Source: Symbiodinium natans | Lineage: Eukaryota; Sar; Dinophyceae; Suessiales; Symbiodiniaceae | Direction: 5' to 3' | DNA: 21,834 nt | NCBI GenBank assembly: GCA_905221605.1 | Contig: CAJNDS010001350.1 | Coordinates: forward strand, 1-21,834 | Shown: one piece after another, positions 1 through 8,300 of the stretch | How positions within the stretch are numbered: the stretch's first letter is position 1 | How the letters are laid out: every line of letters starts with the position of its first letter | Translations under genes and position numbers: made by a program | The notes under the pieces: generated by a model | What the model saw: only the letters and a program-made list of their open reading frames with translations | Database searches by the model: none | What the model was told of the DNA's origin: nothing

Positions 1-468
1 GTTTGACGTTGGGAAGTCATGGGGGGCTCTCTGTGCCCAAGGCATGGGCTTTTCGAGAAGTGCCTCGAAAAAGTGCTACCCATAATCACTTGCAGCAAGA
101 CTGGCTTCAGGCATCGCTGTTCATAGTCCAAGCCGCTTTTGTGCTGCTCAGTGGCTTCCTGCATCTTCGTGCCGTTTATGCCCATCGCCATGGATCTAGG
201 GCTTGACGGTTTCGGCTTAGAGGAGGACATCCCGTTGCGCGGCTGGTCTATGAAGCGTGGGCACCGCAAGCGAGTGGAGGCTGCCAGCTGCCGTAAGGCG
301 AAGAAGTCCGGCAAAGCGGGCGAGCAGTACGAGGCCTTGCAAACAGCTCAAGTACAGGAATTGGTGATCATCTATCAAGATGTGGTGATGTACCGGTAGT
401 GGCACTGTTGCAGGGGTTGCCTGCTCTTGCACAGAACTTGATCTAGCCAACACTAGTCTGCTTTCGTC
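1..468. other. Stretch without a supported gene
   Basis: Short open frames overlap on both strands here (for example 139-399 plus and 217-480 minus), but none shows a recognisable domain, a clear start or a splice-site context. A coding exon cannot be excluded, since the window begins in the middle of the locus. Confidence 0.4.
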
Positions 469-546
469 CACACTGGTCAACGCTGGTCAACACTAGTCAA
501 CACTAATCAACACTAGTCAACACTCTTCAACACTCTTCAACACTGG
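469..546. repeat. 10-bp tandem repeat (CACTAGTCAA)n
   Basis: Seven and a half head-to-tail copies of a decamer with consensus CACT(A/G)GTCAA. The last complete units drift to CACTCTTCAA. The array lies immediately upstream of the acidic coiled-coil reading frame, and that frame stays open into its 3' end, so the array may lie in an intron or 5' untranslated region. Confidence 0.9.
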
Positions 547-579
547 AAGCTCAAGCTGCATTCGCGCTCTCCGTCGCAG

Positions 580-1353
580 GTGGGACTGGGGCGCTCCGTC
601 ACCAAGCGCAGTGTCCATTCTGGAGGCCGCCACTCATGGGACCAGGAGTTGCGCGTCCGTACCCGCCGGTACAAGTTGAGGCAGCAGATGCACCAGGCAA
701 TCAACGAGATCTACGAGGCCGCAATGGAGGCTGAGTGCGCCTTCGAGGACTTGGAGGAAGACTTGGAGGAAGAAGAGAGGAAGCAGATGAAGGAGATGGA
801 AGAGATGGACAAGTGGGCGGCGAAGTGGGAGGACCTCGAGGTGGCCTCTGTGTGCACGTCCACCACGGCGGGTGGCTCCGAGCCCGCCTCCGGTGTCGCC
901 GACTTCGCGGCCTCCGCACGGGCCCCATCGAGCCCGTCGCGCTCCTCCGTGGCCGACGCAACCGGGACATTCGGGACAGTCGCGCCCTCGCTTTCACCGT
1001 GGCTCGCGGCCCTCCGGCGGGCGGAGCTCCGGGCCCGGGAGTACGCGGACACCATGCAGCTTGCAGCGCAGCTGGAGAGGGAAGGTCGACGGAGACGCCA
1101 GCGCCTGGTGCCTGAGAAGAAGAGCGAGATCGAGAGGCTGGCAGACGAGCTGAGCAGATTGTACCAAGTCAGGCTGTGCCACGATCAGACCGAGCCTCTC
1201 ACTCCTTTCGAGAAGCTTCGCTGGCAGTTTCTGAAGGACCACGCCCATGCCATCTGCCAGCCACTCTCCGGCTGCTACCTCGGCACTGGCAGGCAGTGGC
1301 AGTTGAAGCCAACACCTCTCGCTCCCGCCGTGGAGGACCCCGTCACAGAATAG
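580..1353 (+). CDS. Acidic coiled-coil protein, 5'-partial
   Basis: The frame is open from 517 to the TAG at 1351-1353. No ATG occurs before 688, so either 688 is the start or the stretch is an exon entered at the AG|G site at 579/580 (CGCAG|GTG). Counting from 580, residues about 47-75 form a strongly charged Glu/Lys helix (runs such as EDLEEDLEEEERKQMKEMEE) and residues about 145-205 are a second Arg/Glu-rich helical stretch; both are likely coiled coils. Between them lies a Ser/Ala/Pro-rich linker. There is no signal peptide, membrane segment or known catalytic motif. I do not recognise the family. The high GC content and third-position bias support real coding. The two opposite-strand frames here are shadows. 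Confidence 0.55.
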   Translation: MGLGRSVTKRSVHSGGRHSWDQELRVRTRRYKLRQQMHQAINEIYEAAMEAECAFEDLEEDLEEEERKQMKEMEEMDKWAAKWEDLEVASVCTSTTAGGSEPASGVADFAASARAPSSPSRSSVADATGTFGTVAPSLSPWLAALRRAELRAREYADTMQLAAQLEREGRRRRQRLVPEKKSEIERLADELSRLYQVRLCHDQTEPLTPFEKLRWQFLKDHAHAICQPLSGCYLGTGRQWQLKPTPLAPAVEDPVTE

Positions 1354-1408
1354 AGGGATGTCACGCTTGCCTTCGCAGTCGTGTTAGTGAAGCAGAGGGC
1401 ATGTGTGG

Positions 1409-1498
1409 GTGTGAGAGAGTGAGAGAGTGAGAGAGTGAGAGAGTGAGAGAGTGAGAGAGTGAGAGAGGGAGAGGGAGAGAGGGAGAGAGGGAGAGGAG
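1409..1498. repeat. 8-bp purine microsatellite (GAGAGTGA)n
   Basis: Seven near-perfect GTGAGAGA units degrade into GGGAGAGA units. The plus strand is almost pure purine. It lies between the stop of the coiled-coil gene and the PARP-like exon. Confidence 0.9.
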
Positions 1499-1571
1499 GC
1501 CCCCGCCATTTCGACCAGAATGTCACGAGACGCCTCGAAACCCGGCGCTCGCGCTTGAGGAAGGCCCTGCA

Positions 1572-1665
1572 GAAGAAGGAGAAGAAGGAGAAGAAGGAGA
1601 AGAAGGAGAAGAAGAAGAGAGGGAGGCGGAAGGGGAGGGAGGGGAGGGGGCGAGGGGCCGAGGGG
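1572..1665. repeat. 9-bp purine repeat (GAAGAAGGA)n and G-rich purine tract
   Basis: About five copies of GAAGAAGGA run into a GGGAGG-type purine tract. The lysine/glutamate/arginine-rich open frames through it are a low-complexity effect. It lies just upstream of the PARP-like exon and is probably intronic. Confidence 0.85.
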
Positions 1666-1690
1666 AGGGCAGAGCCAGCCGACCCCCCTT

Positions 1691-2314
1691 GCGAAGGACA
1701 GGTTCCTCCAGGCCTGCGATCGTGCTGTTGCGGGCGAGCTGCAGCCGGCGCTTCATGGAACGAACGAGACGAATCTCCTGTCCATCTACTCTCGTGGTCT
1801 ACTCATCCCCGGCGAGTCAGGAATAAAGGTCGTGAATGGATCGGTACATGGCGTGGGAATCTACACAGCCTACACCCAAAGTGCAGGCCTGTCCTGGAGC
1901 TATTCCCGCGGCTTGTCTAGGCCTGTACTGGTCTGCGGGGTTCTGGACCCAAAGGCACGAAAGGATGGAGCAGACACTTCGCAGCTGGTGAACTACACAT
2001 GCAGTGCGCGTATCTTCTTTCAGGAGGACATGGTCTCACCTTTGTTCGAGGCATGCATTGGCAGTGGGGATGCCACCACTGCAAGTGTGCCAAGACCCAC
2101 CTTTGCGACTTCCAAGAAGCACCGCCTGGAACCGGAACCCGAAAAGAAGCCGAAAGGCCCGGGGCCGCGGACGCGGCTCGTGCGCAGGCGCGTTCCCCGG
2201 CGCTCGCCGCAGGCCTTCCTGGCCCGGCACGCGGCGCGCAAGCGGCAGAGTGTGAGCGCACCTCGCGTTGTAATGTACAGTGTACAGCCTGTGTACAGCT
2301 GCCGCTTCCCATAG
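1691..2314 (+). CDS. PARP-like ADP-ribosyltransferase, C-terminal exon
   Basis: The frame is open well upstream of the first GTG/ATG-like codon. Codons from 1691 read AKDRFLQACDRAVAGEL. The frame carries the H-G-T motif of the NAD+-binding ADP-ribosyltransferase fold (His at 1754), an N-[LI]-x-S-I-Y-x-x-G-L stretch, and the second-strand G-I-Y-T-A motif (Tyr at 1862). A FQEDMVSPLFEA strand follows at about 2015-2053. His and Tyr are the NAD+-binding pair of the PARP H-Y-E class; I cannot assign the third catalytic residue with confidence. A Lys/Arg/Pro-rich tail follows (about 2110-2270). The product would transfer ADP-ribose from NAD+ to a protein target. Upstream exons are not visible. Likely acceptors are GAAG|GAC (1696/1697) or ACAG|GTT (1701/1702). 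The family call rests on motifs only. Confidence 0.6.
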   Translation, partial: AKDRFLQACDRAVAGELQPALHGTNETNLLSIYSRGLLIPGESGIKVVNGSVHGVGIYTAYTQSAGLSWSYSRGLSRPVLVCGVLDPKARKDGADTSQLVNYTCSARIFFQEDMVSPLFEACIGSGDATTASVPRPTFATSKKHRLEPEPEKKPKGPGPRTRLVRRRVPRRSPQAFLARHAARKRQSVSAPRVVMYSVQPVYSCRFP

Positions 2315-3820
2315 CGCAAGGTTCCTCCTGCTTTCAGGAAGCCCATGCATTGGGCATTTGTGTACAGCATTTGATAATTTGATATGATGCTCCCCGCTAG
2401 GGCGCAAGTTGAAGTCTTCTGAGGATGTGGTGAGCTGACGTACGCCTGTCATGCACTGCCGACACTATTTTCTGCAAAGGTGGAGGTCGACGTTCGCCTC
2501 GGCTGGTCCTCCACGCTTCTGGCTCCTTTGAAGCACTCTGGTCCGTTTGCCCAACAAGCCTTGAACCCCAAAACAGACCTCGCGCATGGAGACCGCGCCT
2601 GGCCAAACTCACACGTCTTCTTGCACTGCGCCTCGGCACCCAACGGCGCATGATTCGCATGATGGTAAATTCTCTACCATGGCCCGACACGTCCCGTCAC
2701 CCTCCAACTCCCACTAAACACGCAGTTTTGGGGGCAGTTTTGGGCCTCCTTCAAGGGCTCTAGCGGTCTCTCTGCCCACAGGCTTGAGGGAATCGAAGGC
2801 CAGGTAGATGGCAGAGGGTGGCGGCTTGTTCTCCCTTCAGTCGCAGTGTTTAAGGCCACCGCAACGATGAGAGCACATGACAAAACTAATTCGTGTCCAA
2901 GAGGGCTGCACCAAATCTCTGAGGCCTTTCCTGTTCTTGGAGGACGCTGTCCAAGCTGCGATCTCGACCCTCTAGGCCTGGCCCCCAAACCCCCCCGGCC
3001 AGTAAGAGCCCTCGCAGCGGCGACGATGCCCTTGTTGGGGGTCCCTTTAGGGGGATTCTAATCTACTCGATTCTCAAAGGGGGTACCCCTCTTTTGCATT
3101 TTGGGAGATGCCCTATTCGCCGTGGATCCTTCAGTCACCCATTCAGAGTTTGTGAACATTTCGGACGGTTGACCGCTTTGGCAGGCCTTTGAAAGAGCCC
3201 CCTGAGTCTGCGGCGTTCCGCAATCTGCTGTGACTCTGAGGGCATTGCAGGCCTGGGGTGCGTGAGTTGGGGGGTTTGAGCTGGGTGTGGGAAGCACTCG
3301 CCACCATGCAGCCGAGGCTGCTAGGTTCTTTCGTAGACAGCAAGAAACAGCAGAAAGTCCCATGAGTAGACATCATGGGGTGTCCGATCAGCAGCAGGCT
3401 TCTTCAATCTCGAGGCCTATACGGCCTGTACGCCCCTTCCGCTCCCTAAAACCCCCAAACCCTACTGAAAGGATGCAGGATGCAGGATAGGCAGGCTGCT
3501 GACGCTGTCGCGCTCCATTCCCAGCAGGGTCTTTCTCGAGAGAATGGAAGTTCGAAGCCGCTCGAAGGCAAGTTTCCCCAGAGAGCCCTGGAGTTGACGT
3601 GAACCTGGGGGCCAACCACTGAACCTGTAGGCCCCATCTCAGCCCAAGAGTCTTGCACCGAGGCTCCTCTAGATAAACACAAGATGGGAGGGGGGGGTGG
3701 CAAGGGATCGGGTTTTTAGACAGGCTGTGCGCCAAATCCAGAAGGGCAGCAAGAAGAGAGGCCTTGTGATCTTGAGACGTTTCCGGCAGCCTTGCATCCA
3801 CAAGTCCAGCAGCCCTATCA
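2315..3820. other. Non-coding or unassigned stretch
   Basis: No gene is supported. Short frames occur on both strands (2397-2690 minus, 2846-3061 plus, 3058-3363 minus, 3388-3801 minus), but they overlap one another and lack domain or splice-site support. Several TGTACAG motifs cluster at 2275-2300 and recur near 2360. The stretch at 2430-2650 plus is stop-free for about 70 codons but has no ATG. Confidence 0.4.
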
Positions 3821-3914
3821 CTATATTCCCCTTGTGAATTATTGTTTATTTTGATAATACACCCAAGAGGATATTAAAAGTAGTATTTTTATTAAGGTTC
3901 CAAGGGGAGTATAG
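3821..3914. repeat. 94-bp AT-rich element with inverted ends
   Basis: The left end CTATATTCCCCTTG (3821-3834) and the right end CAAGGGGAGTATAG (3901-3914) are inverted repeats with 13 of 14 positions matching. They enclose an AT-rich core in an otherwise GC-rich area. The size and structure fit a MITE or a large hairpin. No clear target-site duplication is visible. Confidence 0.55.
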
Positions 3915-4608
3915 CACACACACTCGCCATGTGGCCACCCGCCCAGGGTGTAGCAAGCGCATCCGCTACTTTAAATGACGCAACGTAACACGATGTGACG
4001 GTTCGGTTTGGGTTTGTTTTTTGAACCAACGGTTCGGTTCACACGGCTCCGTTTTTTTGACCGGTTCGTGCAGTTCGGCTCGCGGTTCCTGACGGTAAGC
4101 AGCATAGCTTTTGTCACAAAGAGACGGGCGGCCTCTTTTTCTCCAGAACCGGTTTGTTTCCTTTGCCTTTGTTGATGTCCCAAGATGCCCAAACGAGAAA
4201 CACTGGAGGCAGTTAGGGGGGCGGGGGTGGGGGGGCGGGAAGGCAGTACACAATTCGGCCCAACCAAGCCCCTGCACGCAAGGGAGAGCGAAGTCCCATG
4301 TAATCAGGTCCCCCTTCGTAAAGCATAAAGCCCTTTTGAAATCAATTGTTAGACGGCGGGAATGCCGGGGAGTACAACATTGATAGCCGCGAAGCCACCC
4401 ACAAAGCACGGCTCACATGGTGCTGGTCCTGATAGCTGTATTGAATTTGTTAGTTTAAACGTTAAAGGACCAAAGAGAGCCATCATGCTGGGCTAACATC
4501 AGAATTTCAATGCAAGATGGGAGCCATGTTTGCGAAAAACATGGCTCTTTCACACACTTCACGAAGACATTAGCTCACAACATCATGGGCTGCACTTCCC
4601 CATTCTGC
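3915..4608. other. Non-coding stretch with GGTTCGGTT motifs and a perfect hairpin
   Basis: At 3990-4095 the motif GGTTCGGTT and degenerate copies recur four or five times. At 4521-4547 there is a perfect 11-bp stem (GAGCCATGTTT / AAACATGGCTC) with a 5-nt loop. No coding frame is convincing. Confidence 0.5.
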
Positions 4609-4718
4609 TTACTGTTGGTTAGCAGGGGAATGAGGGCGTTGGGGCCTTGTATATACCCTTAACTTATAGGGGTTATATAGGGTACCTCATTCCCTCATTC
4701 CCGGCTGACCAACAGTAA
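4609..4718. mobile_element. TIR element, copy 1 (introner/MITE-like)
   Basis: A 110-bp element. The left end TTACTGTTGGTTAGCAGG and the complement of the right end TTACTGTTGGTCAGCCGG are near-identical, and the match extends through GGAATGAGGG for about 27 bp. The interior is short and contains GGTTATATAGGGTACC. The same termini and core recur at 13086-13192 and 13521-13685, and in degraded form at 16524-16612. It encodes no protein, so any movement would need a transposase supplied elsewhere. No clear flanking duplication is seen here. Confidence 0.75.
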
Positions 4719-4804
4719 TTTTTAACCTACGCGGACCCGCCTCGGCCCGGACAGCGCTCCGCGTGGCCGCAGCGCACAAGTTCGCGGACACAGCAAAAGG
4801 GTTG

Positions 4805-5290
4805 GGGAGGGTGAGGGTTGAGGGTTCCGGGTTTATGGTTATGGGTTGGCTGTTTGGGATTGAGGGTTAGGTTTAGCTCACGGTTCACGCTTTGGGGTGG
4901 GGTTTTTTTGGGTTTAGGGTCACAGGCTTGGGTGATCGTATGGGTTGAGCCAGGCCCATTACGGTTTAAGGCGACGGTGGGGGGGGGGTTGGGGGGGGTG
5001 TTGGGGGGGGGGGGTGGGGTGGGGGGGGAGGGGTTGGGAGGGGGGGTGGGGAGGGGGGGTGTGGGGGGGGGGGGGGGGTGGGGGGGGTGTGGGTGACAAC
5101 GGCGGGGTGTGGGTGACAACGGCGGGGGGCCCTGCTGCGAGGGGCTTCTTCTGCCTCTCCGTCCACTTGCGGACCCCGGTTTCCCAGGGGGGGTGGGGGG
5201 GTAGGGCTTCCAAGGGGTAGGGGGTAGGGGGTAGGGGGTAGGGGGTAGGGGGTAGGGGGTGGGGGGTGGGGGGTAGGGGGTAGGGCAAAG
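4805..5290. repeat. G-rich low-complexity tract with GGGGGTA heptamers
   Basis: Degenerate GGGTTTA-like motifs (4805-4925) pass into near-homopolymeric G runs (4978-5088). A duplicated TGTGGGTGACAACGGCGGGG unit follows (5088-5128). About nine tandem GGGGGTA units lie at 5215-5285. The proline-rich minus-strand frames through it are low-complexity artefacts. G-quadruplex formation is likely. Confidence 0.8.
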
Positions 5291-5517
5291 TCTTCAGCAG
5301 CCGAGACAGGGGAGCTTTCATCTCCCCAATCTAGGGCATCAGCTTCCGCATCCGACGGCCTCTGCAACACCAACAACGGCCCGGAGGACTGCACGCAAGA
5401 CCCAAAAGGGGGCACTTCGAGGTGAGCAATCGGAAGGACTGGCGGTCCATCATCTTCGCTGACATGGCCTACCGAAAAATCATCCCCCTCAATATCCGGC
5501 AGAGCTTCATCAGACAT
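5290..5517 (-). CDS. Possible acidic exon, minus strand
   Basis: From an ATG whose complement is at 5515-5517, the minus strand reads an acidic, non-repetitive stretch (MSDEALPDIEGDDFSVGHVS and onward) of about 75 residues. The frame then runs into the C-rich heptamer tract, where the reading becomes Pro/Thr repeat. The composition up to 5290 looks like protein, and the change at the tract edge suggests an exon-intron boundary. I recognise no domain. It sits between two halves of a duplicated module, so it may belong to a transposable element. Confidence 0.25.
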
Positions 5518-5618
5518 GTCAGCAAGCAGAGGTCAACCTTGCAGAGAAAGGAGTTGGCGATAACACGACTGCACCCAATGAGCAGCAGCACCGAACTGAT
5601 TCCAGTCTGACACCGCAC

Positions 5619-5712
5619 CCATTTGAGGCAACGAAAAAGGGCTTTGGGTGTGGGAGGATTTGGAACCTATACACCTCCGGCCCGAGGCCTCGGCGGATTT
5701 GCGGCCGTGCTC
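5619..5712. repeat. Dispersed repeat, copy A
   Basis: The segment from ACCCATTTGAGGCAA through GAAAAAGGGCTTTGGG to CGGCCCGAGGCCTCGGCGGA is repeated at 6190-6316 with insertions in the second copy. On the minus strand both copies keep the peptide SAEASGRRCIGS followed by a GT that could be a splice donor. Confidence 0.75.
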
Positions 5713-5929
5713 ACACCAGTTGAGCCTCCGGCCCTCAAGCCAGCGCGTCGGAGCAGGAAAACTCCGCCTTTCACAAACACCTAATGTGAGCAAGCGCCAA
5801 AACCCCCAGCCATTCAATTAAGCAAGGGGTGGACACGAATGCCCAAAACCCTGTAAAACGATGGGAACACTTGAAAAGCGACACCTTTAGGTTATGAACC
5901 ATTGGGTGTGTGGCTTTTGTGGGAAAAGG

Positions 5930-6130
5930 GGGGGGTAGGGGGGGGGTTAGGGGGGGAGGCGGGGGGGGTGGGTAAGGGTGGTGGCAGGGGCGGGGGGGGA
6001 GGGTGGGGGGGGGGGGGGTGAGGGGGGGGGTTTGGGGGGGGGGGGGGGAAAGGGGGGGGGGAGGGGGGTGTAGGGGGGAAGGGGGGGGGGAAGGGGGGGG
6101 GGGGGTAGGGGGGGGGGTGGGTGGGGGGCC
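5930..6130. repeat. Near-homopolymeric G tract
   Basis: About 200 bases are almost entirely G with scattered T and A. It is followed by GGCCCTGCTGACTG...CCGCTTGCGGACC (6127-6178), which resembles 5128-5180. Minus-strand proline frames here are not genes. Tract length is probably unreliable in the assembly. Confidence 0.8.
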
Positions 6131-6189
6131 CTGCTGACTGCCTCTGGTCCTGGCGCACCATCCGCTTGCGGACCCTGCTCACCTAGGGG

Positions 6190-6316
6190 GGGTACCCATT
6201 TGAGGCAAAAAAAGGGGTCCGAAAAAGGGCTTTGGGCTTGGGGGGAGGATTTGGAGGGGGTGCCTGTTCTGACTACCTATACACCTTCGGCCCGAGGCCT
6301 CGGCGGATTCTTGTCA
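6190..6316. repeat. Dispersed repeat, copy B
   Basis: Second copy of the module at 5619-5712, sharing ACCCATTTGAGGCAA and ACCTATACACC(T/C)(T/C)CGGCCC. It is preceded directly by the CTTGCGGACC module, whereas in copy A about 430 bp separate the two parts. Confidence 0.75.
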
Positions 6317-6319
6317 CCC

Positions 6320-6864
6320 GGGTTTTCCCACACGGATTTGTCTCGTGGCAGCAGGGTCCGTTGCCGTGAAAAGGTCAATTTAGAACAGGGCCGAACGGCC
6401 AAACCTACAGCGCTCAAGGGCAGGGAGTTGGCGTGAGGTCAAATCCAGATTCTGCAAGTCGTTGTACATGTTGAAGACTTGTCGATGTTCGTCTGCAGCT
6501 TTGTAGCGCTCAGCGAGTGAAAGATGTTGCAAGAGCTTCGAAGTCGCAGTTCTGCGGCCGGTTGTACGGCCAACGAACAGCTGCTGCAGTGGTTGAAGAG
6601 TGTGTTATACTCGGCTGCTGACGCTGGCTTCGAATGCTGCCATGGTTGGATTGGCGAAGGGAATGACCGAGAGGTAAAAGCATCACACAACCTCGAAGGA
6701 CGTGTGCTGTCAGAAATAAGAGACCGAGAATCTTTACATCCGGCCACTGTGCAGTGGTCCGGTATTTATGTGAAGCGCACTGTGTTGTTCGCAAGCAGAC
6801 GACCTCAAATATTTAAGTTGTTTCCTGCTGGACTTTATTCTTCTTAGGACGGGGTGCGGAGGGT
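6320..6864. other. Stretch without a confidently supported gene
   Basis: A plus-strand frame at 6524-6847 has an ATG and 107 codons, but overlapping minus-strand frames are equally long and no domain is visible. TTCTTAG|G at 6841-6848 could be a splice acceptor for the next coding stretch. Confidence 0.35.
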
Positions 6865-7485
6865 GTGGCGGTTCTATCGCATAAGGGTGAAGGGGTTATC
6901 AGAACCACAGGACTCCGAGGCTGGCAGTTCTCCGGTTCTTCCACGGCGGAGATGCTGGATCATTGTCTTCGATCATTGGGGTTTACCCGCTTTCATATTC
7001 AAGTTCAACTCAACCATAATTATCACTTTGACTTTAATGGCAACTCGTGCTCGTGTGATTTTTACAATGTCGGCCTCCTCGAGCGCAGCGCAGTCGTGTT
7101 TTGGGTTTCGTGGGCCCCAGAGCCGATGACGAAGCAGCTGCTCTCAGAGCTTCAGGAGGAGACCGCGATCACACGCGTGGGGGCGAAGAATGTCAAGAGT
7201 TGGCTGCAGCAGAAGTCGGGCGAGTTCGTGCACTTGTGCCGAGATGCTGCACGCGAAGGCAAAGAAGAGACATCCATGCAAATTTGGACAGGGCCAAACT
7301 GGACAATAGTCCAAGAAGCAAGGGCGACCGAGCTAGTGGAACCAGGCGTAGCTTGGGATGTCGATTGCGAAGTGCTTGCGCCGTTGCTGGAAGCGCAACT
7401 GAAGCGCTTCCATCTCCCCACGTGTAGCGCAACGAAGTGCCGGTACAGCAGCTCACAGCTCCTTGCTGTGACGAATGGCCTCTAG
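6865..7485 (+). CDS. Unknown protein, likely exon
   Basis: The frame is open for about 206 codons, with GTG as its first possible start and the first ATG at 6952. From about 7125 the composition is convincingly protein-like: amphipathic helices such as MTKQLLSELQEETAI, then KSWLQQKSGEFVHLCRDAAR and a WTGPNWTIVQEA segment. The part before 7110 contains an HxHxxFDFNGNSCSC segment that may or may not be coding. No family is recognised. It lies upstream of and in the same direction as the mono-ADP-ribosyltransferase exons and could be part of that gene, but no intron linking them was established. The overlapping frame at 7101-7427 looks like a shadow. Confidence 0.4.
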   Translation: MAVLSHKGEGVIRTTGLRGWQFSGSSTAEMLDHCLRSLGFTRFHIQVQLNHNYHFDFNGNSCSCDFYNVGLLERSAVVFWVSWAPEPMTKQLLSELQEETAITRVGAKNVKSWLQQKSGEFVHLCRDAAREGKEETSMQIWTGPNWTIVQEARATELVEPGVAWDVDCEVLAPLLEAQLKRFHLPTCSATKCRYSSSQLLAVTNGL

Positions 7486-7940
7486 GTGGGCCTTGGGATT
7501 TCTGTTGTACATTCTCTCTTGAAATGGGGAGGAGCCTCTTTTCAGAGGGTTTATTACAAGAGCCCCACCCTAGGCCCTTCTGGTCACAAGCTGCTTGGGA
7601 AGGGCGCGCACGGAATCGAGGTGCGGGCCAGTTGGACGCCGAACGCAGCCGAAGCTTCCATGGTCGCCCCCCAAGCGTCTTTCGTGCCATTGCCGCGGCC
7701 CACGGCGAGTTCTGCACCACGCGGTCGGAGGTCGCACCAGCGTTGGGCGGACGGCCTCGAAAGTGTTGATGCAGGGCGCCGCGACTTCTTCCCAGCAGGT
7801 TGGGTGCCCAGCAAAGCTGTCGCGGAGTCGATCCAGACCTTGGGCTACAGCCCGCCACAAGGCTCAAACTTTGGCCTGCCGTTACACATAATTATTATCA
7901 ACAGGTGTCAAGGTCGGGGTTTGAGGTTTTTGTGTGCTAG
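7486..7940 (+). other. Open frame of uncertain status upstream of the ART exon
   Basis: The frame of the ART first exon is open back to 7486, with no in-frame stop, but several other frames are open over the same GC-rich bases. The translated composition is not clearly protein-like, and the stretch at 7870-7940 looks intronic (TTATTATCAACAGG, then GGTTTTTGTGTGCTAG). It may be upstream exon(s), intron or untranslated leader. Confidence 0.3.
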
Positions 7941-8055
7941 GTTGCAGTGCGGCTCCGTGATGCAGAGGGCAAGTGCAATTGCAGAAGAGTTGCGAGAGAT
8001 GGGCATGGGCTACATGAGCATGGAGCATTCAGCGGCCGTCTTGGCGTACACACAA
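7941..8055 (+). CDS. Mono-ADP-ribosyltransferase, exon 1
   Basis: The likely acceptor is GCTAG|G at 7940/7941, and an ATG is present at 7960. The frame encodes a helical N-terminal part of an ART domain, including MGMGYMSMEHSAAVLAYTQ. It ends at the hexamer GAGGAC (8056-8061), which is repeated at the start of exon 2 (8301-8306). Splicing anywhere within this repeat keeps the frame and yields a continuous YTQ-ED-PCLYMKLN helix, typical of the region before the YRG motif in ART proteins. Whether the true start is 7960 or lies upstream is unknown. Confidence 0.55.
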
Positions 8056-8186
8056 GAGGACGCGCGCGGCATTTTAGTTCATAGGTTGCCTTGCAATCGC
8101 TCGCCCTCGCCCGAAACTGCAAGGGCTTTCCGTGTTGCTCTGTCTTGCTTCTTAACCGAACAGGTTTCTGCGATGTTCCCTGGCCC

Positions 8187-8245
<59 letters not shown>

Positions 8246-8248
8246 ACC

Positions 8249-8298
<50 letters not shown>

Positions 8299-8300
8299 AG
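8056..8300 (+). other. Intron with a giant poly-C tract and GA donor
   Basis: Inferred intron of 245 bp, bounded by CAA|GAGGAC on the left and AAAG|GAGGAC on the right. The two GAGGAC hexamers are direct repeats. The donor would be GA and the acceptor AG|G, both known in dinoflagellates. Positions 8188-8296 are 109 nt of C with only two A interruptions, ending 4 nt before the acceptor, so the tract sits where a polypyrimidine tract should be. If not spliced, it would be read as polyproline. Confidence 0.55.

Noticed and set aside
1459-1920. Plus-strand frame of 153 codons through the GAGA and GAAGAAGGA repeats
   Set aside because: Mostly Glu/Arg/Lys low complexity, and out of frame with the PARP-like motifs that lie at 1691-2060.
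2430-2652. Stop-free plus-strand stretch reading about 70 codons
   Set aside because: No ATG, no clear splice borders, and equally long frames on the minus strand.
4727-5321. Several long minus-strand proline-rich frames
   Set aside because: They are generated by near-homopolymeric G on the plus strand and have no non-repetitive sequence apart from the part right of 5290, which is listed separately.
5892-6182. Minus-strand proline-rich frame
   Set aside because: Same homopolymer cause; only the first 20 residues are non-repetitive, and they are treated as part of the duplicated module.
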